Assembly (NCBI RefSeq): GCF_008838325.1
Contig: NZ_CP042829.1
Span: 2,356,001 to 2,420,000, forward strand
Reading direction: 5' to 3'
DNA length: 64,000 nt
DNA from: Tepidiforma bonchosmolovskayae
GTDB taxonomy: Bacteria; Chloroflexota; Dehalococcoidia; Tepidiformales; Tepidiformaceae
Position numbers and translations under genes: made by a program. Below, piece after piece: positions 27,101 through 36,169 of the stretch. The notes beneath the pieces were generated by a model, which did not search any database, was not told the DNA's origin, and saw nothing but the letters and a program-made list of their open reading frames with translations. Numbering within the stretch: position 1 is the stretch's first letter; each line of letters starts with the position of its first letter.

Positions 27101-29298
27101 AGCTTAATGTAGTGAACCTCCGCAATGTTCCCCCTACCCCGGCCAACTACGCTCAGCGCAGCGGACGTGCCGGAAGGCGTGGCCAACCAGCTCTGGTCTT
27201 TACCTACTGCTCGGCCACCAGCTCTCACGACCAGTACTTCTTCAGTCATCCCGTCGAAATGGTCGCCGGCCAGGTGCTGCCTCCCCAGCTTGAGCTGGCA
27301 AACGAGGACCTCCTCAAAGCTCACGTTCATGCCGTCTGGCTGGCCGAGACCGGGCAGGACCTTGGGTCCTCGATGGCCGACGTCCTCGACGTCGCCGGAG
27401 AAGCGCCCACTCTTGAACTCCGAGCTTCACTGGGGGCCGCACTGGCCAATCCCGACGCCAGGGAGCGCGCTAAAGCCAGGTGCTCCAGCATCCTGGACAC
27501 GGTTCCTGGCCTTAAAGAAGCCGACTGGTATCACGAAGGATGGCTCGATGAAGTCCTTGCCAAGGCGCACACCAGCTTCGACGCTGCTTGCGACCGCTGG
27601 CGCTCCCTCTATCGGGCAGCCCTCAATACCAGAGAAGAGCAGAATCGCATCATCGGCGACGCCTCCCGCACCAGTCAGGAGCGTGATCGTGCCAAGCGGC
27701 TCAGGGCCGAGGCCGAATCTCAGCTTGATCTGCTCCGCGCCGATACTGCAGGAACTCGGACATACCAGTCAGACTTCTACAGCTATCGCTACTTCGCCAG
27801 CGAGGGGTTCCTGCCCGGTTACAACTTCCCCAGGCTTCCGCTCTCCGCATTTATCCCCGGCCGGCGCGGTACCAAGGGACAAGACGATTTCCTCTCCCGC
27901 CCAAGATTCTTGGCTATCGAGGAGTTCGGACCCCGCAGCATCGTCTACCACGAAGGGGCGAGGTACGTCATCCATCGGGTCCTTCTGCCACCGAGCAGAA
28001 CCCTTGACGGAAAGCTCGTCACCAGCTCGGCGAAGCAGTGCAGCGAATGCGGCTACCTCCACCTCATCATCGACCCCCCGGGCCCGGACCTGTGCGAGCG
28101 CTGCAACCATCTCCTCGATGCCCCCATCGATAGCCTCTTCCGCCTCGAGAATGTCTCCACAATCCGCCGTGAGCGGATTACCTCCGACGAGGAGGAGCGC
28201 GTTCGGGTCGGCTACGACGTGCAGACCGGCATCCGCTTCGCTGAGGAAGCCGGCGCCACTCGGGCCAGGGTTGCAGAAGTGCGCAAGGATGCGGAGAAGC
28301 TCGCAACCCTCACGTACAGCGGCGCCGCAACCCTCTGGCGGATTAACCTCGGCTGGAGACGACGGAAGAGTTCAGCCGGAATGGGGTTTTGGATTGACCC
28401 TGAGCGCGGCACTTGGCAGCGACGCGAAGATGAGTCTGAGGAGGCCGAGGAACAACAGGATCGACCTCGCCAAAGAGTGGTGCCGTTCGTGGAAGACCGT
28501 CGCAACGCGCTGCTGTTCGAGCCTTCGACTCCCCGGGGTGACGCATTCATGGCCTCACTGGCAGCTGCATTGAAGAGGGCCATACAGGTAGAGTTCCAGC
28601 TCGAAGAATCCGAGCTTGCCGTCGAGCCGCTGCCCCGCCGCGAGAAGCGCAACCTTCTGCTCTTTTACGAAGCCGCCGAAGGTGGAGCCGGCGTCCTCCG
28701 AAGGCTTGTCACTGACCCCGAAGCGATTAACCGGGTCGCCCGCCGGGCCCTCGAGATATGCCACTTTGACCCCGACGACGGAACAGACCTCGGAAAAGCC
28801 CCGCGGGCAAAGGAGAACTGCGAGGCAGCCTGCTACGACTGCCTGATGAGCTACACCAACCAGCTTGACCACAAACTCCTTGACCGGCAGTGTGTCCGCG
28901 ACTTTCTCCTCGACCTGTCCGGAGCCAGATGCGAGCCATCACCCGTTGACACCCCCCGTCACGAGCACCTCCAGGCCCTCCTGAACCTTTGCCAGACCGA
29001 CCTCGAACGCCAGTGGCTTCGCTTTGTCGACGAGCTCGGTCTTGCCCTGCCGACCATGGCCCAGAAATACATTGCCGCCGCGAATGCGAGGCCTGACTTC
29101 GTCTACGATGACAGCCTCACGGCAGTCTTCGTTGATGGACCGGTTCACCAGTACCCTGACGTGGCCGCCCGCGACCATCAGGCCGAACGCCGCCTCGAAA
29201 ACGCTGGCTGGACAGTAGTCCGATTCAACAGCAACAAAGAGGCGTGGGAGGGGGTGCTCCAGCAATGGCCGGACGTCTTCGGCAGGATTTCCCGGTAG
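24115..29298 (+). CDS. DEAD/DEAH helicase with zinc-binding (MZB/DUF1998-like) region and nuclease-like C-terminus; DISARM-related
   Basis: A 1727-residue protein. The first helicase lobe has TSGTGSGKSLAY (Walker A, about 113), LDELHTYRGRQGAD (about 230) and GTSATLAG; the second lobe has ELGVDIAELNVVNLRN and YAQRSGRAGRRG (about 1013). A zinc region follows: CSECGY..CERCN (about 1308-1329) and CEAACYDCLMSY (about 1567-1577), as in MrfA- and DrmB-like proteins. The last 90 residues contain ARPDFVYDDS and VFVDGPVHQ, resembling the PD-(D/E)XK fold of Vsr/DUF559 nucleases. It is first in a three-gene operon with a DrmD-like helicase and an adenine methylase. The likely role is DNA translocation and degradation of unmodified phage DNA. 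The ATG at 24115 has only a weak GGAG upstream. Confidence 0.88.
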   Translation: MDVFALRNSLVSEYRDFVESFLTIRDSRIREFVDQALSDGLLWPEALVQLNPGFKTPADVDTLVERGLLHEECRRIFRKDKSEGNPLGRPLKLYQHQIEAIEVAGRGESYVLTSGTGSGKSLAYLIPIVDAILREGPGRGIRAIIVYPMNALANSQAGELHKFLELGFPGGQGPVRYKRYTGQESDEERQEIVANPPDILLTNYVMLELILTRPFERPLVQAARGLRFLVLDELHTYRGRQGADVAMLVRRVREACEARQLQCIGTSATLAGADDVLQQRERVAEVAQLLFGTTVRPESVILETLQRVTEQRDIIDQTFIVELREAVESGSVPASAEELRRNALACWVEEKLGIEQKGPYLRRARPRAIRGSGGLAAELAELTGLEPERCAEAIEAILSAGFRVLNPETGQPMFAFRLHQFFTRGDTVYASLEPPESRYLTLREQQYVPGDRSRLLFPLAFCRECGQEYYSVAEANNGANGNVSSTPGEVHPNQFEPRDPRVGAEGAAYLYFPDPDEAADAYLDRIPDSWRDPSSENVLKSKRGKLPRTFRVGTDGRFSPDGHEVLVVPSPIPFCLRCGVSYEGKERQDYARLATIGEGGRASATTILVAEALRRLKDGAGLPQEARKVLSFTDNRQDASLQAGHFNDFVQVGLLRSALHRAVSQAGPEGLRYDELTQAVFKALSLPFEQYARDPEQRFAAREETAQALRDVLGYRLYRDLERGWRLTAPNLEQCGLLRFRYLSLDELCSSEEHWRDLHPALAGATPAQREEISRTLLDLLRRELAISVNYLESGYQERIKQRSDSRLAAPWALDEDEKLKSASVAYPGPRRNGDDRDWRHVFISSRSLFGQYLKRVNLFSGLRPPNQKEVEEVIANLFQVLRIGGLVEVIDNRDEAAPGYQLSAAAMIWLAGDGTRPIHDPLRVTLANETARGANRYFVDLYQQIADTMVGFRAGEHTAQVQSGVREYREKAFREGRLPVLFCSPTMELGVDIAELNVVNLRNVPPTPANYAQRSGRAGRRGQPALVFTYCSATSSHDQYFFSHPVEMVAGQVLPPQLELANEDLLKAHVHAVWLAETGQDLGSSMADVLDVAGEAPTLELRASLGAALANPDARERAKARCSSILDTVPGLKEADWYHEGWLDEVLAKAHTSFDAACDRWRSLYRAALNTREEQNRIIGDASRTSQERDRAKRLRAEAESQLDLLRADTAGTRTYQSDFYSYRYFASEGFLPGYNFPRLPLSAFIPGRRGTKGQDDFLSRPRFLAIEEFGPRSIVYHEGARYVIHRVLLPPSRTLDGKLVTSSAKQCSECGYLHLIIDPPGPDLCERCNHLLDAPIDSLFRLENVSTIRRERITSDEEERVRVGYDVQTGIRFAEEAGATRARVAEVRKDAEKLATLTYSGAATLWRINLGWRRRKSSAGMGFWIDPERGTWQRREDESEEAEEQQDRPRQRVVPFVEDRRNALLFEPSTPRGDAFMASLAAALKRAIQVEFQLEESELAVEPLPRREKRNLLLFYEAAEGGAGVLRRLVTDPEAINRVARRALEICHFDPDDGTDLGKAPRAKENCEAACYDCLMSYTNQLDHKLLDRQCVRDFLLDLSGARCEPSPVDTPRHEHLQALLNLCQTDLERQWLRFVDELGLALPTMAQKYIAAANARPDFVYDDSLTAVFVDGPVHQYPDVAARDHQAERRLENAGWTVVRFNSNKEAWEGVLQQWPDVFGRISR

Positions 29299-32114
29299 GG
29301 TCTCTCGTCAGGGTTCGTGGCCGAGACTGGGTAGTCCTGTCCGACGCTGACCCCGACCTCCTCATGCTCCGCCCCCTCGGCGGCACCGATGAGGAGGTCA
29401 CCGCCGTTTACCTCCCCATTGAACCGGTCAAACCCGCCTCCTTCCCTCAGCCCGACGCATCGGACCTCGGCGACTTTCGCTCTGCGAAACTCCTCCGCGA
29501 TGCCCTCAGGCTCGGCTTCAGGGACACGACGGCTCCCCTCCGGAGCATTGCGCACATCGCATTCGAGCCTCGACCGTACCAGCTCGTTCCCCTGCTCATG
29601 GCACTCAGGCTCGACCCTGTCCGCCTTCTCATCGCCGATGACGTCGGCGTAGGGAAGACCATCGAGTCTGCCCTCATCGCCCGCGAACTCCTCGACCGCG
29701 GCGAGGTCGACCGCCTGGCCATTCTCTGCCCTCCGCACCTCGCCGAGCAGTGGCAGTGCGAGCTAGCCGAGAAGTTCAACATCGACGCCGAACTCGTCCT
29801 CCCTGGCACTGCCAGCCGCCTCGAACGCGGTCTTGGAATGAACGAATCCGTCTTTGACCGATACCCCTACGTCGTTGTCTCGACCGATTTCATCAAGTCT
29901 GACCGGCGCTGGCAGGAGTTCGTGAGGGCATGCCCCGAACTCGTTATCGTCGACGAAGCACACGAATGCGCCGACCAGTCCGGCGGACGTTCCAGCCATC
30001 AGAGATATCGCCTCGTCTCCGAAATCGCCCGGCATCCCTCGCGTCACCTCATCCTCGTCACGGCGACCCCACACTCAGGCAACGAGAGCGCCTTTCGTAA
30101 CCTCCTCGGTTTTCTCGACTCCAGGCTCGGTCAGCTCCCCGAGGACCTGTCACCTGAGGCCCGCCGGGCTGAGCGCACGCTCCTCGCCAATCACTTCGTC
30201 CAGCGGCGAAGGTCAGACGTCCTCCGTTACCTCGACACCAGTACAACATTCCCACAGCGAGAGTCCGTCGACCGCACCTACAAGCTGAGCCTCGAGTACC
30301 GTCAGTTCTTTTACGACGTCCTCCGCTGGTGCAGGGAGCGGGTCAGACAGTCTGGTGGAGGAGAGCACCGCCAGCGAGTCCGCTGGTGGGCCGCCCTGGG
30401 ACTTCTCCGTGCCATCGGCTCGAGCCCTGCTGCTGCCGCCGCAACCCTCTACGAGAGGGCCCTGCCCGAGGCCACTGCCTCAGCTGCAGAGGCCGATGAC
30501 CTCGGCCGGCGGACCATCATGGACCTCACTGATGAGACCGCAGAGGGCACCGACGTCACCCCCGGCGCCGAGGTCGAATCCGACGAGCCCCAGCTCGGTT
30601 CCTCAGAACGCCGCCGGCTCCGTGAGCTGGCCCTTAGGGCCCAGCAGCTGATGGGCCCGGCCGACCGCAAGCTCGAAGCCGGCATTGCTGCCGTCCGAGA
30701 GCTGGTCAACCTCGGCAGGTCCCCAATCGTCTTCTGTAAGTTCATCGAAACCGCTGAATACGTCGCCGCCGCACTCCGCAATGAGCTGCGCGACGTCACC
30801 GTCGAGGCCGTCACCGGCAGGCTTCCGCACGACGAGCGTGAGCGTCGCGTCTCTGCCCTCGCCGAGCACCCGAAGCGCATCCTCGTCGCCACCGACTGCC
30901 TCTCCGAGGGCATCAACCTCCAGGAGCACTTCAACGCCGTCGTTCATTACGACCTGGCCTGGAATCCAACCCGTCACGAACAGCGCGAAGGCCGCGTCGA
31001 CCGCTTCGGCCAGCCCAGGGAGAAGGTCGTCACCGTCATGCTCTACGGCGACGACAACCCCGTCGACGGCATCGTCCTCGATGTCCTGCTTCGCAAGCAC
31101 CGGGCCATTCGCGAGAGCCTGGGCGTCAGCGTGCCGGTTCCTGAGAGCCAGTCCGTCCTCGAAGCCATCCTTGAGGGCCTCCTCCTCCGCGGCCGTCCCG
31201 ACGAGGAGATCCTGGGCCAGCTCGAACTCTTTGAACGCGACGTCGTCGCTCCCCGGCGCATCGAATTCCACCGCGAATGGGACCGTGCCGTCGAACAGGA
31301 GCGCAAGTCACGCTCGCTCTTTGCCCAGGAGGGCATCAGGGCCGAGGAGGTTGCAGCCGAGCTGGAAGCTACCCGCCAGGCCCTCGGCGGGCCGCTCGAT
31401 ATTCGGTGGTTCGCCGAAAACGCCCTGGTTTCACTGGGCGGAGTCGTGACCCCCATCGGCCAGGATGGCCTCTCTGCCAGCCTTGCCCATGGCCCCAGGG
31501 CACTCCTCGACCAGCTCAGCCCCGAACGGCAGCCCGGCGCTCACAGCCACCAGGCTCATACGTTCTGGTTCCCCTTCTTGCGCACCCACCCCAATATTCA
31601 GGCCCTCGCATCCTTCGTCCTCGATACCGCCCTCGACCCCCAGGCCCCACCCGCACTCCGTATCGCAAGGCGAGGAGGGGTCATCCGTACCCGCGGCGTC
31701 CAACGCAGGTCGACCCTACTGCTCCTCAGGCTCCGCTACAACTTCGTCACCCGTCGCGGAAACGATGCCAGGCTCCAGCTCGGGGAAGAATCCGCGCTCC
31801 ATGCCTTCGCCGGCTCTCCAGACCAGCCAGAGCTCCTGGGCCCCGCCGAGGCTGAGCGTCTCCTCAGCCTCGAGCCCGCGGCTAATGTCACGCCAGACCA
31901 GGCCAGGTACCACCTCCAGCGCATCATCGATGGACTCCCCGCCCTCCAGGACGCCCTCGCGGCCTTCGCCCATGAGCGCGCAAAGGCCATCTACCGTTCC
32001 CACGAGCGCGTCGCTGCCGGCGCCAAAATCCGCAGCCTCAACCTCTCCATCGAACCCTGCCTTCCGCCAGACGTCCTTGGCGTCTACGTCTACCTCCCGG
32101 TTGGCCAGCAATGA
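29265..32114 (+). CDS. drmD: DrmD-like SNF2-family helicase
   Basis: A 949-residue SNF2 ATPase. The N-terminal 90 residues (VGSLVRVRGRDWVVL, LRPLGGTDEEVTAVYLP) match the domain typical of DISARM DrmD. The motor has IADDVGVGKTIESALIAREL (about 122), VDEAHECAD (about 228), VTATPHSG (about 264) and ATDCLSEGINLQEHFNAVVH with RQEGRVDRFGQ-type motif VI (QREGRVDRFGQ, about 583). The ATG at 29265 is preferred over the GTG at 29244 because GGAGGGGG lies ten bases before it; it overlaps the first helicase gene by 34 bases and the methylase by four, so the three proteins are translated together. It should move along double-stranded DNA as part of the defence complex. The symbol reflects family likeness, not proven orthology. 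Confidence 0.88.
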   Translation: MAGRLRQDFPVGSLVRVRGRDWVVLSDADPDLLMLRPLGGTDEEVTAVYLPIEPVKPASFPQPDASDLGDFRSAKLLRDALRLGFRDTTAPLRSIAHIAFEPRPYQLVPLLMALRLDPVRLLIADDVGVGKTIESALIARELLDRGEVDRLAILCPPHLAEQWQCELAEKFNIDAELVLPGTASRLERGLGMNESVFDRYPYVVVSTDFIKSDRRWQEFVRACPELVIVDEAHECADQSGGRSSHQRYRLVSEIARHPSRHLILVTATPHSGNESAFRNLLGFLDSRLGQLPEDLSPEARRAERTLLANHFVQRRRSDVLRYLDTSTTFPQRESVDRTYKLSLEYRQFFYDVLRWCRERVRQSGGGEHRQRVRWWAALGLLRAIGSSPAAAAATLYERALPEATASAAEADDLGRRTIMDLTDETAEGTDVTPGAEVESDEPQLGSSERRRLRELALRAQQLMGPADRKLEAGIAAVRELVNLGRSPIVFCKFIETAEYVAAALRNELRDVTVEAVTGRLPHDERERRVSALAEHPKRILVATDCLSEGINLQEHFNAVVHYDLAWNPTRHEQREGRVDRFGQPREKVVTVMLYGDDNPVDGIVLDVLLRKHRAIRESLGVSVPVPESQSVLEAILEGLLLRGRPDEEILGQLELFERDVVAPRRIEFHREWDRAVEQERKSRSLFAQEGIRAEEVAAELEATRQALGGPLDIRWFAENALVSLGGVVTPIGQDGLSASLAHGPRALLDQLSPERQPGAHSHQAHTFWFPFLRTHPNIQALASFVLDTALDPQAPPALRIARRGGVIRTRGVQRRSTLLLLRLRYNFVTRRGNDARLQLGEESALHAFAGSPDQPELLGPAEAERLLSLEPAANVTPDQARYHLQRIIDGLPALQDALAAFAHERAKAIYRSHERVAAGAKIRSLNLSIEPCLPPDVLGVYVYLPVGQQ

Positions 32115-35100
32115 GCAGCCCCCGCAACCAGCTCTTCTCAACCATCCGCACCGAGGGCGGCATCCTGCCCCCAGACCTCCTCGCACGAATCGCTGCCAAT
32201 GACCAGTCCCTCGGTGGCCTCGAGCCCGGCGACTACCACCTCTCCCCCGGCGACCGCCTTGGCGAGGCCATAACTCGCTCCTGGAACAGGCTCGTCGGCA
32301 CCTGGCGCGCATTCAAAGATGAACTCGAGCGCCAGCAAGGCCAGCCTGGTCGGGGCGAGTCGGTCACGACGCTCACCAGGGAGCGCTGGCTGCTCCCCCT
32401 TTTCTCCGAGCTGGGCTACGGCAGGCTTCCCACGTCCAGGGCCATCGAAATTGACGGCCGGTCCTACCCCATCTCCCACAGCTGGGGTCCAGTCCCCATT
32501 CACCTCCTGGGCTGGGCCGTCGACCTCGACCGCCGCACCAAGGGCCTGGCAGGCGCAGCCTCGCAAAGCCCCCACGGCCTCGTCCAGGAGCTCCTCAACC
32601 GCTCAGAAGAGCGGCTTTACGGTTTCGTCTCCAATGGCCAGGCACTTCGCCTCCTTCGGGATTCCACTGCTCTGACGCGGCAGTCGTACGTCGAGTTCGA
32701 CCTTGCCGCCATGTTCGATGGCGACAGCTACTCCGACTTCGTCCTCCTTTGGCTCACCTGCCACCAGTCCCGCTTCGAAGGCGAACCCCCGGAATCCTGC
32801 ATCCTCGAACGCTGGCGCGAAGCCGCCCGCGAACAGGGGGTCAGGGCCCTCGATGCCCTCCGCCAGGGCGTCGAACAGGCCATCAACGAACTCGGCTCCG
32901 GCTTCCTTGCCCACCCCTCCAACTCTGCCCTCCGCGAAGCCCTCACCTCAGGTGCCCTCGACCGCCAGGACTACTACCGCCAGCTCCTCAGGCTCATCTA
33001 CCGGCTCATCTTCCTCTTCGTCGCCGAAGACCGCGAAATGCTCTTCGCGCCCGGGGCCGACCCCCAGGCCCGCGAACGCTACACCAGGTACTACTCCACC
33101 TCACGGCTCCGCCGCCTCTCGCTCCGTCGCGTCTCTGCCCGGCACGGCGACCTCTGGGAAGGGCTCAAGGTCGTCATGCGTGCCCTCGATGCCCAGGGCG
33201 GCGCCCCTGGGCTCGCCCTCCCGCCTCTCGGCAGCTTCCTCTGGTCCCCACGCGCTATCCCACACCTCGAAGCCTCCAGCCTCTCCAACGACTTCCTCCT
33301 CCGGGCAGTCGGCCACCTGTCCCGTGTCAGCGACGGAGGGACCGTCCGCGCGGTCGACTACCGCAACCTTGGAAGCGAAGAGCTTGGCGGCGTCTACGAA
33401 TCCCTCCTCGAACTGCACCCCGAACTCGATGTCCAGCAGGGCACCTTCACCCTCCGCGTTGAGGCCGGCCACGAACGAAAGACCTCCGGCAGCTACTACA
33501 CCCCTCCTCAGCTCGTCCAGGCTCTCCTCGATTCCGCCCTCGAGCCCGTCCTCGCAGAGCGGGCACGGGCCAGCGACCCCGAAACCGCCATCCTCTCCCT
33601 CAAGGTCCTCGACCCTGCCTCAGGCTCAGGGCACTTCCTCGTCGCAGCTGCCCACCGCATCGCTCGCAGGCTCTCTGCGGTCCGCACCGGAGACCCAGAG
33701 CCCTCCCCCGAAGCCGTCCGCCGCGCCCTCCGCGACGTCGTCTCCCACTGCATCTACGCCGTCGACGTCAACGAAATGGCCGTCGAACTCTGCAAGTTCT
33801 CACTCTGGCTCGAAGCCCTCGAGCCCGGCAGGCCACTCTCCTTCCTCGATGCCCACATCCGGCGTGGCAACAGCCTGGTCGGCGTCACCCCTGCCCTCCT
33901 CGCCTCCGGCATCCCCGACGACGCCTTCAACCCTCATGCCCTCGACGACCCCGGTTCGGCCGCGGCGCTGAAGAAGCGGAACCGCGCTGAGCGCAAGCTC
34001 CTCCAGGACAGGGCAGCTCAGCTCACCCTCGACGAAGCCTCCGTGGCCGAAGTCCGCGAACTGGCTGAGGCCTCGACCAGGCTGTCGATGGCTCCCGACG
34101 ATACCCCCGAAGAGCTCACCGCCAAAGAGCTGGCCTACCGCGACCTCATCGAGGGCCAGGCCTACCAGCACTCCCGCCTGGTCGCCGATGCCTGGTGCGC
34201 CGCCTTCTTCCTTCCAAAGCAGAAGGGGGCCGAGGCCATCACCACCGACATCCTCCGTCGTCTCGCTGCCAATCCCGAACTCGTGACGGCTGCACTCCGC
34301 GACCAGGTCCGTCGCCTCGCCCATGACCTCGGCTTCTTCCACTGGCACCTCGAGTTCCCCGAGGCCTTTCGGGTCGCCGACGACGCCCCGGAAAACCCCG
34401 AAGCAGGCTGGTCCGGCGGCTTCGATGTCGTCCTCGGCAATCCACCCTGGGAGCGGGTCAAGCTCGAAGAAAAGCAGTTCTTCGCCGAGAGGGCCCCCGG
34501 CGTTGCCGCAGCAGCAAATAAATCCGAGCGCGCCAGGGCCATTGCCCGGCTGAAGGAGGAGGAGCCGGCGCTCTTCGAGGCCTACCGGCAGGCCTTGCAC
34601 CGTGCCGACTCCGAGCTTGGCTTCCTCCACAGCTCGGGCCGATACCCTCTGTGCGGACGCGGCGATACCAACACCTACGCCGTCTTCGCCGAAACCTTCC
34701 GCCTTCTGCTTTCGCCCGGGGGGCGGGCCGGCCTCGTCGTCCCGACCGGCATCGCCACCGATGCCACAACCCAGCACTTCTTCGCCGACCTCGTCGAGCG
34801 CCGCCAGCTCGCCAGCCTCTACGACTTCGAAAACCGGAAGAAGCTCTTTCCTGCGGTCGATAGCCGGATGAAGTTCTCCATCCTGACCATGGCCGGCCCT
34901 GCCCGCCCTGCGCCTGTCGCAGAATTCGCCTTCTTCTGCCAAGACGTAACCGACCTCGCCGACCCCGAGCGCCGCTTCACGCTCACCCCGGAGGACTTCC
35001 GGCTCCTCAACCCCAATACCCGCACTGCACCCGTCTTCCGCACCAGGCGCGACGCAGAGCTCACCCGCCACATCTACCGCCGCGTCCCCGTCCTCGTCGA

Positions 35101-36169
35101 TGAAGCGAAGGGAGATGCCGGCAACCCCTGGTCCGTCGCGTTTCTGCGGCTTTTTGACATGGCAAACGACTCCGGCCTCTTCCGCACCTATGGCCAGCTC
35201 GAAGACGCCGGCTTCAGGCTCCACGGCAACATCTTCGTCCGCGGCGACGAACGCTACCTCCCCCTCTACGAAGCGAAGATGGTCCACCAGTTCGACCATC
35301 GCTGGTCCACCTACAACCACTCCGGCGCCACCGAAGACGTCCCCGACACCGCGAAATCCGACCCGGGCTGCACCGTCCTCCCCCGCTACTGGGTCCGCGA
35401 ACGCGAGGTCGAGGATAGGCTCCTCGGCCGCTGGGACCGCGGCTGGCTCCTCGGCTGGCGCGACATCACCAACGCAACCAACGAACGCACCGTCATCTCC
35501 GCCGTCATCCCCCGCGCTGCCGTGGGCGATACGTTTCTCTTGGCGCTTCCCAGCTCTTCACACTATGCGCACGTTCTCCCGTTGGTGCTCAACTCCCTGG
35601 TTCTGGACTTTGCCGCTCGTCAAAAGGTTGGCGGGACCCACCTAAAGTTCCATACGTTCAAACAGCTTCCTGTCCTCTCCCCGAGTTCGCTCGCTGCCAT
35701 TTGTCCTTGGACCCAATCCCAATTGATGGCCGACTGGCTGCGCCCCCGCGTCCTCGAACTGACCTTCACCGCCTGGGACCTCGTCCCCTTCGCCCGCGAC
35801 CTCGGCTACCACGGCCCTCCCTTCCGCTACGACCCTGAACGTCGTGCCCTGCTCCGCGCCGAGCTCGATGCCTGCTTCTTCCGCCTCTACCTCGGCAGCG
35901 AATACGAATGGCAAGCCCAGGCGGGCCCGGAGCTCCGCGCCCTATTCCCAACGCCGCGCGATGCCGTGAGCTACATCCTCGACCAGTTCCCCATCGTCAA
36001 ACGCCACGACGAGCAGCGCTACGGCTCGTACCGTACCGCCGAGCTTGTCCTTGAGGCCTGGGACCGCATCGCCGCTGCCGAGGCGGGCCGTGCTCCCTAT
36101 CGGTCACTGCTCGACCCTCCGCCGGCCGACCCCTCCGTCGCCCATCCGGCGCCCGAGCCTGCCTCCTGA
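32111..36169 (+). CDS. Eco57I-type adenine-specific DNA methyltransferase (DrmMI-like)
   Basis: A 1352-residue N6-adenine methylase. The SAM-binding motif I is DPASGSGHFLVAAAHRIARR (about 501), the catalytic motif IV is VLGNPPWERVKLEEKQFF (about 776), and YTPPQLVQALLDSAL precedes motif I as in Eco57I-like and PglX-like enzymes. The N-terminal 250 residues contain LYGFVSNGQALRLLRDS, the region that carries a PD-(D/E)XK nuclease in type IIG enzymes; no intact D..EXK was found, so it is probably a methylase only. The C-terminal part is the target-recognition/helical region. In DISARM such an enzyme marks host DNA as self. It overlaps the DrmD-like gene by four bases (ATGA). Confidence 0.9.
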   Translation: MSSPRNQLFSTIRTEGGILPPDLLARIAANDQSLGGLEPGDYHLSPGDRLGEAITRSWNRLVGTWRAFKDELERQQGQPGRGESVTTLTRERWLLPLFSELGYGRLPTSRAIEIDGRSYPISHSWGPVPIHLLGWAVDLDRRTKGLAGAASQSPHGLVQELLNRSEERLYGFVSNGQALRLLRDSTALTRQSYVEFDLAAMFDGDSYSDFVLLWLTCHQSRFEGEPPESCILERWREAAREQGVRALDALRQGVEQAINELGSGFLAHPSNSALREALTSGALDRQDYYRQLLRLIYRLIFLFVAEDREMLFAPGADPQARERYTRYYSTSRLRRLSLRRVSARHGDLWEGLKVVMRALDAQGGAPGLALPPLGSFLWSPRAIPHLEASSLSNDFLLRAVGHLSRVSDGGTVRAVDYRNLGSEELGGVYESLLELHPELDVQQGTFTLRVEAGHERKTSGSYYTPPQLVQALLDSALEPVLAERARASDPETAILSLKVLDPASGSGHFLVAAAHRIARRLSAVRTGDPEPSPEAVRRALRDVVSHCIYAVDVNEMAVELCKFSLWLEALEPGRPLSFLDAHIRRGNSLVGVTPALLASGIPDDAFNPHALDDPGSAAALKKRNRAERKLLQDRAAQLTLDEASVAEVRELAEASTRLSMAPDDTPEELTAKELAYRDLIEGQAYQHSRLVADAWCAAFFLPKQKGAEAITTDILRRLAANPELVTAALRDQVRRLAHDLGFFHWHLEFPEAFRVADDAPENPEAGWSGGFDVVLGNPPWERVKLEEKQFFAERAPGVAAAANKSERARAIARLKEEEPALFEAYRQALHRADSELGFLHSSGRYPLCGRGDTNTYAVFAETFRLLLSPGGRAGLVVPTGIATDATTQHFFADLVERRQLASLYDFENRKKLFPAVDSRMKFSILTMAGPARPAPVAEFAFFCQDVTDLADPERRFTLTPEDFRLLNPNTRTAPVFRTRRDAELTRHIYRRVPVLVDEAKGDAGNPWSVAFLRLFDMANDSGLFRTYGQLEDAGFRLHGNIFVRGDERYLPLYEAKMVHQFDHRWSTYNHSGATEDVPDTAKSDPGCTVLPRYWVREREVEDRLLGRWDRGWLLGWRDITNATNERTVISAVIPRAAVGDTFLLALPSSSHYAHVLPLVLNSLVLDFAARQKVGGTHLKFHTFKQLPVLSPSSLAAICPWTQSQLMADWLRPRVLELTFTAWDLVPFARDLGYHGPPFRYDPERRALLRAELDACFFRLYLGSEYEWQAQAGPELRALFPTPRDAVSYILDQFPIVKRHDEQRYGSYRTAELVLEAWDRIAAAEAGRAPYRSLLDPPPADPSVAHPAPEPAS

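Noticed and set aside
32111-36169. Type IIG restriction-modification enzyme acting alone
   Set aside because: No nuclease triad was seen and the gene is translationally coupled to two helicases.
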